DNA of 64,000 nt from Sinotaia quadrata (GCA_028829895.1 CM054182.1:1141001-1205000); one strand, 5' to 3'; shown: positions 1-10,905, numbered from the stretch's first letter. The notes: a model not told the origin generated them from the sequence alone. Program-made: numbers and translations.

Positions 1-786
1 GCTGTACCTTGCCTCTATTTCAATCACCCATCTCTATTTTAAAATACTGCTCTGTGCAAATATGTACTATTCCGCTGTACCTTGCCTCTATTTCAATCAC
101 CCATCTCTATTTTAAAATACTGCTCTGTGCAAATATGTACTATTCCGCTGTACCTTGCCTCTATTTCAATCACCCATCTCTATTTTAAAATACTGCTCTG
201 TGCAAATATGTTCTATTCCGCTGTACCTTGCCTCTATTTCAATCACCCATCTCTATTTTAAAATACTGCTCTGTGCAAATATGTACTATTCCGCTGTACC
301 TTGCCTCTATTTCAATCACCCATCTCTATTTTAAAATATTGCTCTGTGCAAATATGTACTATTCCGCTGTACCTTGCCTCTATTTCAATCACCCATCTCT
401 ATTTTAAAATACTGCTCTGTGCAAATATGTACTATTCCGCTGTACCTTGCCTCTATTTCAATCACCCATCTCTATTTTAAAATACTGCTCTGTGCAAATA
501 TGTACTATTCCGCTGTACCTTGCCTCTATTTCAATCACCCATCTCTATTTTAAAATACTGCTCTGTGCAAATATGTACTATTCCGCTGTACCTTGCCTCT
601 ATTTCAATCACCCATCTCTATTTTAAAATACTGCTCTGTGCAAATATGTACTATTCCGCTGTACCTTGCCTCTATTTCAATCACCCATCTCTATTTTAAA
701 ATATTGCTCTGTGCAAATATGTACTATTCCGCTGTACCTTGCCTCTATTTCAATCACCCATCTCTATTTTAAAATACTGCTCTGTG
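1..786. repeat. 73-bp minisatellite, about 10.8 copies
   Basis: Near-identical 73-bp units, each starting GCTGTACCTTGCC, run from the first base, so the array is probably cut by the left edge. Variation between copies is only a few single bases. The last copy breaks off after TGCTCTGTG. No gene is seen; short ORFs here are read from the repeat. Confidence 0.97.
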
Positions 787-898
787 AAAATCTACAATTT
801 CGGTATTTCAAAAATCTCTTTCCTTTGTACAGCTGTGTTTGCGAAAGCGCGTGTATATGATCTAATCGCACACAAGCCCAAATGCAAAACACAATAGG

Positions 899-1475
899 AG
901 CATGTATTGACACTACAATGTTAACACACACAAACAGGCCATGTATTGACACTACAATGTTAACACACACAAACAGGCCATGTATTCACACTACAATGTT
1001 AACACACACATACGGGCCATGTATTCACACTACAATGTTAGCACACACAAACAGGCCATGTATTCACACTACAATGTTAGCACACACAAACAGGCCATGT
1101 AGTGACACTACAATGTTAACACACACACACGGGCCATGTATTGACACTACAATGTTAATACACACACACGGGCCATGTATTGACACTACAATGTTAACAC
1201 ACACATACGGGCCATGTATTGACACTACAATGTTAACACACACATACGGGCCATGTATTCACACTACAATGTTAACACACACAAACGGGCCATGTAGTGA
1301 CACTACAATGTTAACACACACACACGCGCCATGTATTGACACTACAATGTTAACACACACAAACGGGCCATGTAGTGACACTACAATGTTAACACACACA
1401 CGGGCCATGTAGTGACACTACAATGTTAACACACACACACGGGCCATGTATTGACACTACAATGTTTATGCACAC
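899..1475. repeat. 39-bp minisatellite, about 15 copies, degenerate tail to about 1590
   Basis: Unit contains ACACTACAATGTTAACACAC followed by a variable CA-rich part and GGCCATGTA. Because 39 is a multiple of three, one frame stays open through the array (TTMLTHT repeats); this is a by-product of the repeat and not a gene. Copies decay rightwards to about 1590. Confidence 0.95.
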
Positions 1476-1678
1476 AAAATGGCCATGTATTCACGCTAAA
1501 GTGTTTATGCACACCTAACGGCCATGTACAAAATGTGAATGTACACAATATGACCATGCATTCACACTAAAATAATTACACACAAAGAGAGCATTCAGTG
1601 TTCAGCTTATTATGTTCATCAATCAAACGTACCCCAATGGCTCGTTACTAAGGAAAACAGCTTGCTTCTAGGGATGAT

Positions 1679-2215
1679 ACAATTAGTATTCTAGGCATTG
1701 ATTATAATTATTTAATTCTAACGAGTCAAGACATATTTCACGTATACAATTAGTATTCTAGGCATTGATTAGAATTATTTAATTCTAACGAGTCAAGACA
1801 TATTTCACGTATACAATTAGTATTCTAGGCATTGATTAGAATTATTTAATTCTAACGAGTCAAGACATATTTCACGTATACAATTAGTATTCTAGGCATT
1901 GATTAGAATTATTTAATTCTAACGAGTCAAGACATATTTCACGTATACAATTAGTATTCTAGGCATTGATTAGAATTATTTAATTCTAACGAGTCAAGAC
2001 ATATTTCACGTATACATTTAGTATTCTAGGCATTGATTAGAATTATTTAATTCTAACGAGTCAAGACATATTTCACGTATACAATTAGTATTCTAGGTAT
2101 TGATTAGAATTATTTAATTCTAACGAGTCAAGACATATTTCACGTATACAATTAGTATTCTAGGTATTGATTAGAATTATTTAATTCTAACGAGTCAAGA
2201 CATATTTCACGTATA
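1679..2215. repeat. 67-bp minisatellite, 8 copies, each with a 9-bp hairpin
   Basis: Units begin ACAATTAGTATTCTAGG and end TTTCACGTAT. All copies but the first carry TTAGAATTA TT TAATTCTAA, a perfect 9-bp stem with a two-base loop. The final part of the unit (AGTCAAGACATATTTCACGT) is shared with the adjoining 42-bp array. Confidence 0.95.
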
Positions 2216-2614
2216 CATTTCTATGACACCCACTAGTCAAGACATATTTCACGTATACATTTCTATGACACCCACTAGTCAAGACATATTTCACGTATAC
2301 ATTTCTAAGACACCCACTAGTCAAGACATATTTCACGTATACATTTCTATGACACCCACTAGTCAAGACATATTTCACGTATACATTTCTAAGACACCCA
2401 CTAGTCAAGACATATTTCACGTATACATTTCCATGACACCCACTAGTCAAGACATATTTCACGTATACATTTCTATGACACCCACTAGTCAAGACATATT
2501 TCACGTATACATTTCTAAGACACCCACTAGTCAAGACATATTTCACGTATACATTTCCATGACACCCACTAGTCAAGACATATTTCACGTATACATTTCT
2601 AAGACACCCACTAC
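2216..2614. repeat. 42-bp minisatellite, 9 copies, sharing a core with the 67-bp array
   Basis: Unit ACATTTCTATGACACCCACT plus AGTCAAGACATATTTCACGT. It follows the 67-bp array without a gap and keeps its 3' core, but the hairpin-bearing part is replaced by ATGACACCCACT. Unit length is a multiple of three, so both strands show long artefactual ORFs. Confidence 0.95.
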
Positions 2615-2639
2615 AGAAAATCTAAATGGTTTTGCGTAG

Positions 2640-2878
2640 TTGTTTTTATTTATTGGAGTCGTTGGTGGTTACCCTGTTTTGTTTGTGTAGTGATTGTGGT
2701 GTGTAAACGTTTAAATAAAAATGTACATGAATTATTTATAGTATTTAAATAGTTATTGTCTGCCATGCCCCCCCCCCCCCATTTAGCACCGATGCGCTTG
2801 ACAGTTATGTAAATGACAGCAAAGGTAAGCTAATCAAACTGAACGTAAACACACACACACACACAGGCACACACAGAG

Positions 2879-2917
<39 letters not shown>

Positions 2918-3110
2918 CACACACACACGCGTGTTGATTGGCAAATCAAAGGACGAAAGATAGGGAGCAGAATTTAAAATGACGGCGATTGATTCAATAA
3001 TATTTACACTGCTATTTGGAAGGGGTTAGGGTGTGCAAAAGGTAAAACAGAATAGTCAGAAAAAACGCCTGCCCTCATTTGACTCCGAAGGAAATCACCA
3101 GATAGTTCGC
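2640..3110. other. Unique AT-rich stretch with a C-run and (AC)n
   Basis: Holds a run of about 14 C near 2768, an interrupted (AC)n at about 2850-2930 with GGC interruptions, and otherwise unique DNA. No exon is recognised on either strand. Confidence 0.8.
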
Positions 3111-3141
3111 TATAAAAAGTGTTGACAGAAGGACTGATTAC

Positions 3142-3400
3142 CTTTTAGGTAAGAAAAGAAATCGACAACCTTCTCTTGGTTAGTGACATATTCTTGGCGT
3201 TTTTCAAGTTCGGCTAACAAATTATATTGATTTACGGAGTGACACGTACTCTCAAGGACAGCCTTAGAGCTAATCACCATCACAAACAGTAAAAACATTA
3301 AAATTAAACTAGTTCTATTTAATGGAGAACAGGGGTGGGTGGTATGAGCATTATGATTTACAGTTGTATGTCGGATTACTAATGTGACGGCTGCAATCGA
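3142..3400 (-). CDS. Candidate 5' exon with signal peptide, product unknown
   Basis: On the minus strand a strong acceptor (TTTCTGTTTCTTTTACAG) ends at 3401 and a good donor (AAAAG|GTAATC) follows 3142. The 259-nt interval is open throughout in one frame. An ATG at 3298 opens a hydrophobic start (MFLLFVMVISSKAVLES), signal-peptide-like, followed by a polar stretch containing LLAELEKRQEY that could form a short helix or coiled coil; the exon ends in phase 1. The sequence before this Met may be 5' UTR. Hydrophobic residues read upstream of 3400 are only the polypyrimidine tract. The next exon would lie left of the window. No family is recognised; small secreted proteins of invertebrates often start this way, but that is inference. 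Confidence 0.42.
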
Positions 3401-3440
3401 CTGTAAAAGAAACAGAAAAGCAAACATTGGCGAGATTTCG

Positions 3441-3839
3441 AAGGATGAACATTTACTTACACTAAGATAGATCTATTAGAAGAAAAGGATGAACATTTAC
3501 TTACACTAAGATAGATCTATTAGAAGAAAAGGATGAACATTTACTTACACTAAGATGGATCTATTAGAAGAAAAGGATGAACATTTACTTACACTAAGAT
3601 GGATCTATTAGAAGAAAAGGATGAACATTTACTTACACTAAGATGGATCTATTAGAAGAAAAGGATGAACATTTACTTACACTAAGATGGATCTATTAGA
3701 AGAAAAGGATGAACATTTACTTACACTAAGATGGATCTATTAGAAGAAAAGGATGAACATTTACATACACTAAGATGGATCTATTAGAAGAAAAGGATGA
3801 ACATTTACTTACACTAAGATAGATCTATTAGAAGAAAAG
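3441..3839. repeat. 44-bp minisatellite, 9 copies, next to the acceptor of the 3142-3400 exon
   Basis: Unit AAAAGGATGAACATTTACTT plus ACACTAAGATAGATCTATTAGAAG. Read on the minus strand each unit contains a pyrimidine tract ending CTTCTAATAG and, 12 nt later, GTAAGTAAATG, that is an acceptor-like and a donor-like signal. The array stops about 40 bp before the real-looking acceptor at 3401. Confidence 0.95.
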
Positions 3840-4397
3840 GTGATTGGAAGTAATGGAAGCACCGAAATACCCCTTTAGATCGATGAACGCACAACTGCAC
3901 CCCTAAAGAACAATACTCCGGAGATTCCGAATCCAAAAATGTTTTCAGACCTTCAACAAGAGTGCAGAATGTGTTTTAAAATAATAACAACATTACAACA
4001 GACCCCCTCCCCGACGGCCTCAGTCTAATCCAATCATAACATAAAAAATGTAAGTGTTGTTATTCACTGCAGTAGGTAAAAAAAAATCGTTTTAATTATT
4101 GTCTTTAGCAGCTATGAAACCACATCTAGAGTTGCCTACCAGTATCCAACAAAGGAAAAAATAAAAAACATTATACGCATAATCTGGTCCCCACTGGGGG
4201 TCAAACGATGGCAACCTAAAGTACTTTACTATTTACTGTTTCAAGATTAGGCAGGAAAACTGCTGTAAATCTTCGAAGGCCGTGTAAGTTGACAGTGAAA
4301 GATTTCCTCTTTAACACAAACAAGTCCAAATATAATTTTTTTGTCCTCGCTAAATATATAAACCAACCCACATAAAATCCAGCCATGCTTACACATT

Positions 4398-4450
<53 letters not shown>

Positions 4451-4680
4451 TTACAAACACGACACTTCTGACACTGATAAAGACATACAAATAACCAACC
4501 AAAGGCCACAAAAACAAAAATCCAGACACTCCTGCAAACGCATTGAAACAATTATCTCTTTGACCATACGTTAACTTTTCCTCGTTCTACCATCTTGTTA
4601 CCAATTTTAAAGTTTATTTTACACACTTACATTTTTTATTTTTGGCAATAACTCATTCTCCTAGAAGTGCGTTGACCAGT
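3840..4680. other. Unique stretch with (AC)n
   Basis: Contains (AC)n at about 4399-4449; the rest is AT-rich unique sequence. A minus-strand ORF crossing the AC tract is low complexity and has no splice or homology support. Confidence 0.75.
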
Positions 4681-4862
4681 CATTTGTAAAGCTGGTCGAT
4701 AACAAATTAACAATTAAAGGATGAAAATCAAAGAACAAGGTATTTGTAAAGCTGGTCGATAACAAATTAACAATTAAAGGATGAAAATCAAAGAACAAGG
4801 TATTTGTAAAGCTGCTTGATAACAAATTAACAATTAAAGGATGAAAATCAAAGAACAAGGTA
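4681..4862. repeat. 60-bp tandem repeat, 3 copies
   Basis: Three almost perfect 60-bp units containing GTAAAGCTGGTCGATAAC and AAAGGATGAAAATC, with a single GG to CT change in the third copy. Confidence 0.95.
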
Positions 4863-4907
4863 CAGGTAAACCACTGTCCAGCAAGAGGAGAGCGAGTGAA
4901 AAGTGTC

Positions 4908-5033
4908 CAGAATGCAAAAAAAAAAAAAGTCTTAATTAAAGAAAAAATGTGTCCAGAATGCAAAAAAAAAGAAGGCTGAATTAAAGAAAAAATGTGTCCA
5001 GAATGCAAAAGAAGGCTGAATTAAAGAAAAAAA
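4908..5033. repeat. About 41-bp repeat, 3 copies, with A-runs
   Basis: Units of TGTCCAGAATGCAAAA plus an A-run of variable length, then AGGCTGAATTAAAG. Length differences lie in the A-runs. Confidence 0.9.
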
Positions 5034-5242
5034 GCACTTGTGCGCCATTAAGTGCGTTCATCGGCCACGTGACATCATTGAAAAGAAATCCTATATAATT
5101 ATTTTTATTTTGTCACGCTCCGTTCGTGCACTGTCATCGAAGCCGAAATAGTGACACGTTTCTGGCTAGACACGTAAGATGGAGTAACTTCCCTTAATAC
5201 CTCCACTTTTCCCACATACTCGACGCCCATTTCTTCATTGTT

Positions 5243-5245
5243 TGT

Positions 5246-5296
<51 letters not shown>

Positions 5297-5315
5297 TTTG
5301 TGTGTGTGTGTGTTT
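5243..5315. repeat. (TG)n microsatellite
   Basis: Interrupted TG dinucleotide tract immediately upstream of the candidate ATG at 5334. Confidence 0.97.
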
Positions 5316-5333
5316 TAAAACAACTTGGTCGTG

Positions 5334-5522
5334 ATGGCGACATTGGAATCGAATCTAAATTCGTCGGCACAAGGGAGACATAAAGAAGTATATTATGATT
5401 GGTTCTATTTCTCCCTTGTCCTATCCCTCATTCCGCCTTTGGCTGCCTGCTTGACCGGTTATACAACAGCTTGTTATTGTGCGGAAATTCCCGAAATGTC
5501 TGACGGCTGTTTGTTTGGCAGG
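5334..5522 (+). CDS. Candidate first exon, single-pass membrane-like protein
   Basis: An ATG in good context (GTGATGG) at about 5334 opens an ORF beginning MATLESNLNSSAQG. It contains a hydrophobic stretch (FYFSLVLSLIPPLAACLTG) able to span a membrane, followed by a Cys-containing segment. A plausible donor (GGCAG|GTGCGG) occurs near 5521, and the unspliced frame runs to 5597. GC content is higher than the flanks. A phase-compatible continuation could be the GC-rich segment ending at 7292, but that acceptor is weak. The alternative is chance ORF in promoter-like DNA. The protein is not recognised. Confidence 0.28.
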
Positions 5523-5596
5523 TGCGGCGAACAGAGTGAATCAGATGACAAACATACGTTTTGCATACACGTTTTTGCATACACGTTTACAGCCTA

Positions 5597-6230
5597 AAAG
5601 TTTGGTTTAAGTAACCAATGCGGGAAGATGATGATTGTTCACTGGAAAGTTTGGTTTAAGTAACCAATGCGGGAAGATGATTGTTCACTGGAAAGTTTGG
5701 TTTAAGTAACCAATGCGGGAAGATGATGATTGTTCACTGGAAAGTTTGGTTTAAGTAACCAATGCGGGAAGATGATGATTGTTCATTGGAAAGTTTGGTT
5801 TAAGTAACCAATGCGGGAAGATGATGATTGTTCACTGGAAAGTTTGGTTTAAGTAACCAATGCGGGAAGATGATGATTGTTCACTGGAAAGTTTGGTTTA
5901 AGTAACCAATGCGGGAAGATGATGATTGTTCACTGGAAAGTTTGGTTTAAGTAACCAATGCGGGAAGATGATGATTGTTCACTGGAAAGTTTGGTTTAAG
6001 TAACCAATGCGGGAAGATGATGATTGTTCACTGGAAAGTTTGGTTTAAGTAACCAATGCGGGAAGATGATTGTTCACTGGAAAGTTTGGTTTAAGTAACC
6101 AATGCGGGAAGATGATGATTGTTCACTGGAAAGTTTGGTTTAAGTAACCAATGCGGGAAGATGATGATTGTTCACTGGAAAGTTTGGTTTAAGTAACCAA
6201 TGCGGGAAGATGATGATTGTTCACTGGAAA
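5597..6230. repeat. 49-bp minisatellite, 13 copies
   Basis: Unit AAAGTTTGGTTTAAGTAACC plus AATGCGGGAAGATGATGATT plus GTTCACTGG. Two copies have lost one GAT (46 bp), showing slippage inside the GATGATGAT part. Confidence 0.96.
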
Positions 6231-6365
6231 GGAGGGTTCAGAATCGTTCCGGAATTTCGTAACGGAAGGGTGTTGACCGTACCTTGAAGTGGAAAGGTGT
6301 ATAATTTTTTTTGACTTAAAGGCCCACTGGTTGCTCCCTAGAATGAAGATGTAGATTGTTCTTTA

Positions 6366-6625
6366 GAATGAAGATGTAATTATTGATTCCTGGAATGAAG
6401 AGGTAATGATTGATTCCTGGAATGAAGAGGTAATGATTGATTCCTGGAATGAAGAGGTAATGATTGATTCCTGGAATGAAGAGGTAATGATTGATTCATG
6501 GAATGAAGAGGAAATGATTGATTCATGGAATAAAAAGGCATTGACTGATTTCTGAAATAAAGAGATAATGATTGCTTCCTGGAATGAAGAAATAGTGATT
6601 GCTCCCTGGAATGAAGGAAAAGTGG
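6366..6625. repeat. 27-bp minisatellite, about 9 copies, degenerate on the right
   Basis: Unit GAATGAAGAGGTAATGATTG plus ATTCCTG. The right copies diverge up to about 6625. The minus strand reads SFQESIITS repeats; this is a by-product of a unit length divisible by three. Confidence 0.93.
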
Positions 6626-6739
6626 TTGCTTCCAGGAGTGGAGTGAGGCAGAGAAAGGACTTCAAGAAAAGGGAGTGAACAAAAAAGTGATAGTAGTTTG
6701 GAAAACGCATTAAACAAATAAAACCCTCAGTTGTATTCA

Positions 6740-6950
6740 CGTGTGTTGTTCATTACTTGCCCGACAAGATTGACCCCACACAAAGAGTTCACGCTACATG
6801 CCAGCATCACATACTGGTCTGAAGACCCTGTTTCCGTCTCTCCAATCATTGTGGCGGATTTTTCCGATCCCGATCGCTGCCGACAGTCTGCATCAAAACT
6901 GCTCTCCGGAATTCCGAAGTTATTTTTATTGTTCCTTTCATTTTCTGATT
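6740..6950. other. GC-richer unique segment, possibly an exon, strand undecided
   Basis: About 200 bp of higher-GC sequence open on both strands: plus reads ITYWSEDPVSVSPIIVADF, minus reads FGIPESSFDADCRQRSG. A donor-like ACCA|GTATGTG exists on the minus strand, but neither strand has a convincing pair of splice sites. Confidence 0.2.
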
Positions 6951-7048
6951 AAGTGGACAAGTTTTAAATGAGTGATTTATTTACTGACATTCATGTAAAA
7001 TAAAATAATTAAAGAACGAACATGCAAAACACGTTAAACGCAATCCAA

Positions 7049-7255
7049 TTATTTCCAGTCTTGGGGTAGCGAGTGGTTCCGAAATGCGGTGTTATTTTTC
7101 ACAGCAAATTGTGAGCCGTGTACCTGAAAATAAAATAGAACTGGCTTCCGACAGCTGCTAACGACAACCAGAAGGGCTAGCCGATTTTTAAGGTCAAAAA
7201 GGCAGATAGGTTTGGGTGGCGCTGACCGAAGGAAATTTCTTCCTACTCTCGCCAT
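7049..7255 (-). CDS. Candidate small ORF or terminal exon, 68 residues
   Basis: On the minus strand an ATG in strong context (GTGATGGCG) at 7255 opens an uninterrupted 68-residue frame beginning MARVGRNFLRSAPPKP, basic with a hydrophobic middle (LALLVVVSS). An AATAAA signal lies about 70 bp past the stop (6981-6976). Alternatively only the part after a very good acceptor (TTCTATTTTATTTTCAG, ending near 7127) is coding, giving a terminal exon that starts VHGSQFAVKNN. On the plus strand the same segment ends in a consensus donor at 7292, so orientation is not settled. No family recognised. Confidence 0.3.
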   Translation of the reverse strand: MARVGRNFLRSAPPKPICLFDLKNRLALLVVVSSCRKPVLFYFQVHGSQFAVKNNTAFRNHSLPQDWK

Positions 7256-7599
7256 CACAGCCACCAGTCCCCACCCGTCCACCCCAGTACAGGTAAGTTC
7301 ATCAACCACAGCCATCAATCCCCCTTCCACCCCAGTACAGGTTTGTTTATCAGTCACATTCACCAGTCTCATTATAACTAGGATAAATATAAGTACATGT
7401 CGGTACATGTAATTTGATTTGCATTCCTCTTTGACTAGGAAGTTGTGAAGACACTGGAAGGATTTTCCACAGTAAAAAGCAAACAAAACAGCGCAGTTTA
7501 TCAGAGCATTTTGCTATCCTAATTGCATACAACCTAATTTTGTACTTTGTAATTTTCAAGATGTGATTGTTATCTGGAGTGAAGAATGCGTTGTGTGTG

Positions 7600-7607
7600 G
7601 GGTTGTA

Positions 7608-7662
<55 letters not shown>

Positions 7663-7827
7663 TGAGGGAGGGGAACTAACTTGATACAAAAATATACATG
7701 AAATGTGTTTGGTGACTGGAAATGGGGTCACTGATGTAATGTTTGTGTTAAATATCTGTTTTCAATGCCAGATAAAATTATTGTAAATCTCAACGTCTTT
7801 TTGTGCGGGTAAAGACATGTAAGCGTG

Positions 7828-7890
<63 letters not shown>
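7600..7890. repeat. (TG)n and compound (TG)n(GA)n microsatellites
   Basis: A TG tract at about 7605-7655 and a second at about 7830-7869 that passes directly into (GA)n up to about 7891. Confidence 0.97.
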
Positions 7891-8100
7891 CTGATAACAA
7901 TAAAATAACCAAATATAGAGAAAAAACTAGCAAACGTAAGCAAATATTGTGTTTAAATTAATGGAATTAATTAGCATGACTAATTTTACAAATGTCCTTT
8001 TTCTAGAAATGGTTGCCTTATAAAAAATAATCTCAATAACTTTGTTATGCACATACGATATTATTTATCCACATACTATAAATTAAATACCCATTTTTGT

Positions 8101-8116
8101 TCTATCTATCTATCTG

Positions 8117-8151
<35 letters not shown>

Positions 8152-8222
8152 GCTTATCTATTTATCTATCTATCTGTCTGTCTGCTTGTCTGTCTATCTA
8201 TCAGTCTATCTATCTATCTATA
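8101..8222. repeat. (TATC)n / (TGTC)n microsatellite
   Basis: Tetranucleotide tract of CTAT with interspersed CTGT units. Confidence 0.97.
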
Positions 8223-8308
8223 AAACATGAAATGTGATCTAATTAAGGTATCATCTGCATTACATTTATTTGTTGCTAATTTTCAGTGCGCATGAATAAG
8301 CCATGACC

Positions 8309-8638
8309 TCTTCTTCGTATTATTACGTAAGAGTATAATTTTAGCTATGACCTCTTCGTGTTATTACGTAAGAGTATAATTTTAGCTAGGACCTCTTCGT
8401 GTTATTACGTAAGAGTATAATTTTAGCTATGACCTCTTCGTGTTATTACGTAAGAGTATAATTTTAGCTATGACCTCTTCGTGTTATTACGTAAGAGTAT
8501 AATTTTAGCTATGACCTCTTCTTCGTATCATTACGTAAGAGTATAATTTTAGCTAGGACCTCTTCGTGTTATTACGTAAGAGTATAATTTAACTATGACC
8601 TCTTCGTGTTATTACGTAAGAGTATAATTTTAGCTATG
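8309..8638. repeat. 41-bp minisatellite, 8 copies, each with a TTACGTAA palindrome
   Basis: Unit AGCTATGACCTCTTCGTGTT plus ATTACGTAAGAGTATAATTTT. Every copy keeps the 8-bp palindrome TTACGTAA, which matches the PAR-bZIP/E4BP4 consensus; spacing is about 41 bp, close to four helical turns. Binding is inference. Confidence 0.95.
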
Positions 8639-8689
8639 CAAAACTGTGCAAAAGATAGGACAGCGTGCTTAAACGGTTATTGAGGTAAA

Positions 8690-8900
8690 TCTAGCGGTGG
8701 GGGAGATGGCAGTCGCACAGTAACATGGTAGGGACAGTACGTTGTCCTGGACCCCTATTAGGTGGGAGGAGGACACTAGTCTTCTCAACAACCCAAGGAT
8801 CCTTTCTCCTGGCTGCGGCCTTTCGGGCCATCATGTTCACCGCGGGCGCCATCTTCCCTTAGGACGCCAGTAGGAGAGGATCCTTAGTTTGAAAGTTTAC
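8690..8900. other. GC-rich island with imperfect inverted repeat
   Basis: About 200 bp, clearly richer in GC than its surroundings. AAGGATCCTTTCCTCC-like arms near 8803 and 8874 face each other (each containing GGATCC). The minus strand is open for about 50 residues from an ATGGCGCCCGCGG start (MAPAVNMMARKAAARRK) with no clear splice sites. This may be a dispersed repeat fragment or a small exon. Confidence 0.3.
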
Positions 8901-9021
8901 ATAAGAGACCAAAAATAAAATTGGAAACACAGAGAAGAGACATCGAGATAACGATCTTTGATAAAAAGGCTGAACCTGGAATTCGCTATTAAATTTTAAA
9001 GTACAAATGCAGCACACTCTT

Positions 9022-9440
9022 TCAGTCAACAATTATGTACATTGTCTTCCGGGTGAAGGTAAGCGTTTCTAGCACTCTTTCAGCCCACAATAATATACAT
9101 TGTTTTCGGGTGAAGGTCTCATTCCACAATTATGTACATTGTCTTCCGGGTGAAGGTCTCAGTCCACAATTATGTACATTGTTTTCTGGGTGAAAGTCTC
9201 AGCCCACAATAATGTACATTGTCTTCCGGGTGAAGGTCTCAGCCCACAATAATGCACATTGTCTTCCGGGTGAAGGTCTCAGCCCACAATAACGTACATT
9301 GTCTTCCGGGTGAAGGTCTCAGCCCACAATAATGTACATTGTCTTCCAGGTGAAGGTCTCAGCCCACAATAATGTACATTGTCTTCCAGGTGAAGGTCTC
9401 ATCCCACAATAATGTACATTGTCTTCCGGATGAAGGTAAG
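9022..9440. repeat. 40-bp minisatellite, about 10 copies
   Basis: Unit GTCTCAGCCCACAATAATGT plus ACATTGTCTTCCGGGTGAAG. The first and last copies are followed by GAAGGTAAGCGT, a donor-like sequence, whereas the internal copies read GAAGGTCTCAG. Confidence 0.95.
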
Positions 9441-10690
9441 CGTATCTAGCGGGAATAAAAGTGATTTCACTGCTGGTGTCAAGACTGGGCTGTTGTTAGT
9501 GTTTGCTTTATATTTATTTTTTTTTATAAAGGTCTCCTTGTTTATATAAATTAGGTGCACTTGCTGTCGAGGCGGATTACATATTTTAACAAAGTATGTC
9601 ATTAATCTGTATCTATTTTTTTTTTTGCGTCTTCACTACTTTGATTATTATTCGATTGCTAGTCTGATTATGTTTTAATTTTCTTTGTGACGTGTTTCCA
9701 GGAGTCCAAAATGTGCCTCACCATGGTTACTCGTTGTGAGGGAATGTTTGCGAATTAGAACGCAACGTCCCGGCCTCGAGTCGTGCGACATTGTTCAGTC
9801 TTCTGCAGCAACCGCTATTTCACCTCACAGTGTCAGCTGATGCGTGTAGTGCAGATTCGCCTGAAAATTCCCACAGCACACTGTCGACTATAGTAGTACA
9901 GATTCACCTAAAGTTCTCACTGCGCAGTGTTGGTTAATTTAAAGCAGATTCGCCTGAAGTTGCAATGTGTAGTGAGTTAGGACATTAAGAAAATCATAAT
10001 TAGACTCAAGCATAAAGTATGACAGTCTTTTGAAAGTCAAGTCTGAATTTGATTTTTATTTTAAAATATTAAAATGTATTTCTCTCTCTTTCCATACACA
10101 CACAAACGCACGTGCATATTCTCTATGCACTATTAAGACAGCAAATAATGACATTCCGAAGGAGGCTGACAAGTGTGAGGTCACGAGAGGTACTCTCCTC
10201 ATAATTTAGCCTTTGAATTAAGGAAGGAAGTGTCTACACAATGTAACCTTTGAACTCAGGAAGTGTCTACAACACGTATCCTGTGTTTACAACTAAGGCG
10301 CCGGTATACAAACAGTCCAAGACTCTGTACCTAGTTTTCGTGTAATCATGCCAGCCAAGATATAATACTTAGTCTAATACTTAACCTACTATGTACGTAA
10401 CTAACTGACAAACTCGAGCATTTTGAATAGAATTTAACAGCGTGCCGAAACATACTAAATTACATCAGAGCCGGTTTCACCTTCACTTCAGAAAACACTT
10501 TACTAATCTCGGAAATGGTAAAAATCCACAAATACATGTATCTAGTTTTATCATAGTAATTTCATTCCACTTAGTCTTACTGTATAAAGTAGTTTGTTCC
10601 CTTTAAGTCTCATCTTTCCTAAAATACGAATGACGTGCTTGTAATCCAACCGGCACATACGAAAAAGAAAACTATTGTAGTTGTAAAGAT
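9440..10690. other. Unique DNA, no gene seen
   Basis: A weak three-copy degenerate repeat (CAGATTCGCCTGAA) lies at about 9850-9975 in a moderately GC-rich segment. The remainder is AT-rich; no exon can be supported. Confidence 0.6.
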
Positions 10691-10788
10691 TCGGCACTTA
10701 ACCGGCACCTAAACAGCACCTTTTGACTGCACCACTGCTATCCTATGCTGCGCCGCCTCTGCAGCATTACCACAAAATGCATCACTAC

Positions 10789-10905
10789 CTTACAGCCGTG
10801 CCGCTGAACGTTACCAGGCAACACAACAGCAACAATACTTCCTACATCTGGAAGTGTACAGTCACGGCCGTTGACCGTGCGTCTTGAGTCTGAATTACTA
10901 GCCAT
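10789..10905 (-). CDS. Candidate 5' exon, product unknown
   Basis: Minus strand. An ATG in optimal context (GATGATGGCT) at 10905 opens 39 codons beginning MASNSDSRRTVNGRD and ending at a consensus-like donor (TGTAAG|GTAGTG) in phase 0. It lies in a GC-rich patch at about 10690-10960. If the donor is ignored the frame stops 17 codons later. Nothing in the sequence is recognised, and upstream TATA or cap signals were not identified. Chance is a real alternative. Confidence 0.28.

Noticed and set aside
882..2639. Long repeat-encoded ORFs (TTMLTHT..., YVKYVLTSGC..., MTPTSQDIFHVYIS...)
   Set aside because: Unit lengths are multiples of three (39 and 42 bp), so frames stay open on both strands; no splice or start support.
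5597..6230. CRISPR-like regular array
   Set aside because: Units are head-to-tail with no unique spacers and the context is eukaryotic; the same holds for all other arrays here.
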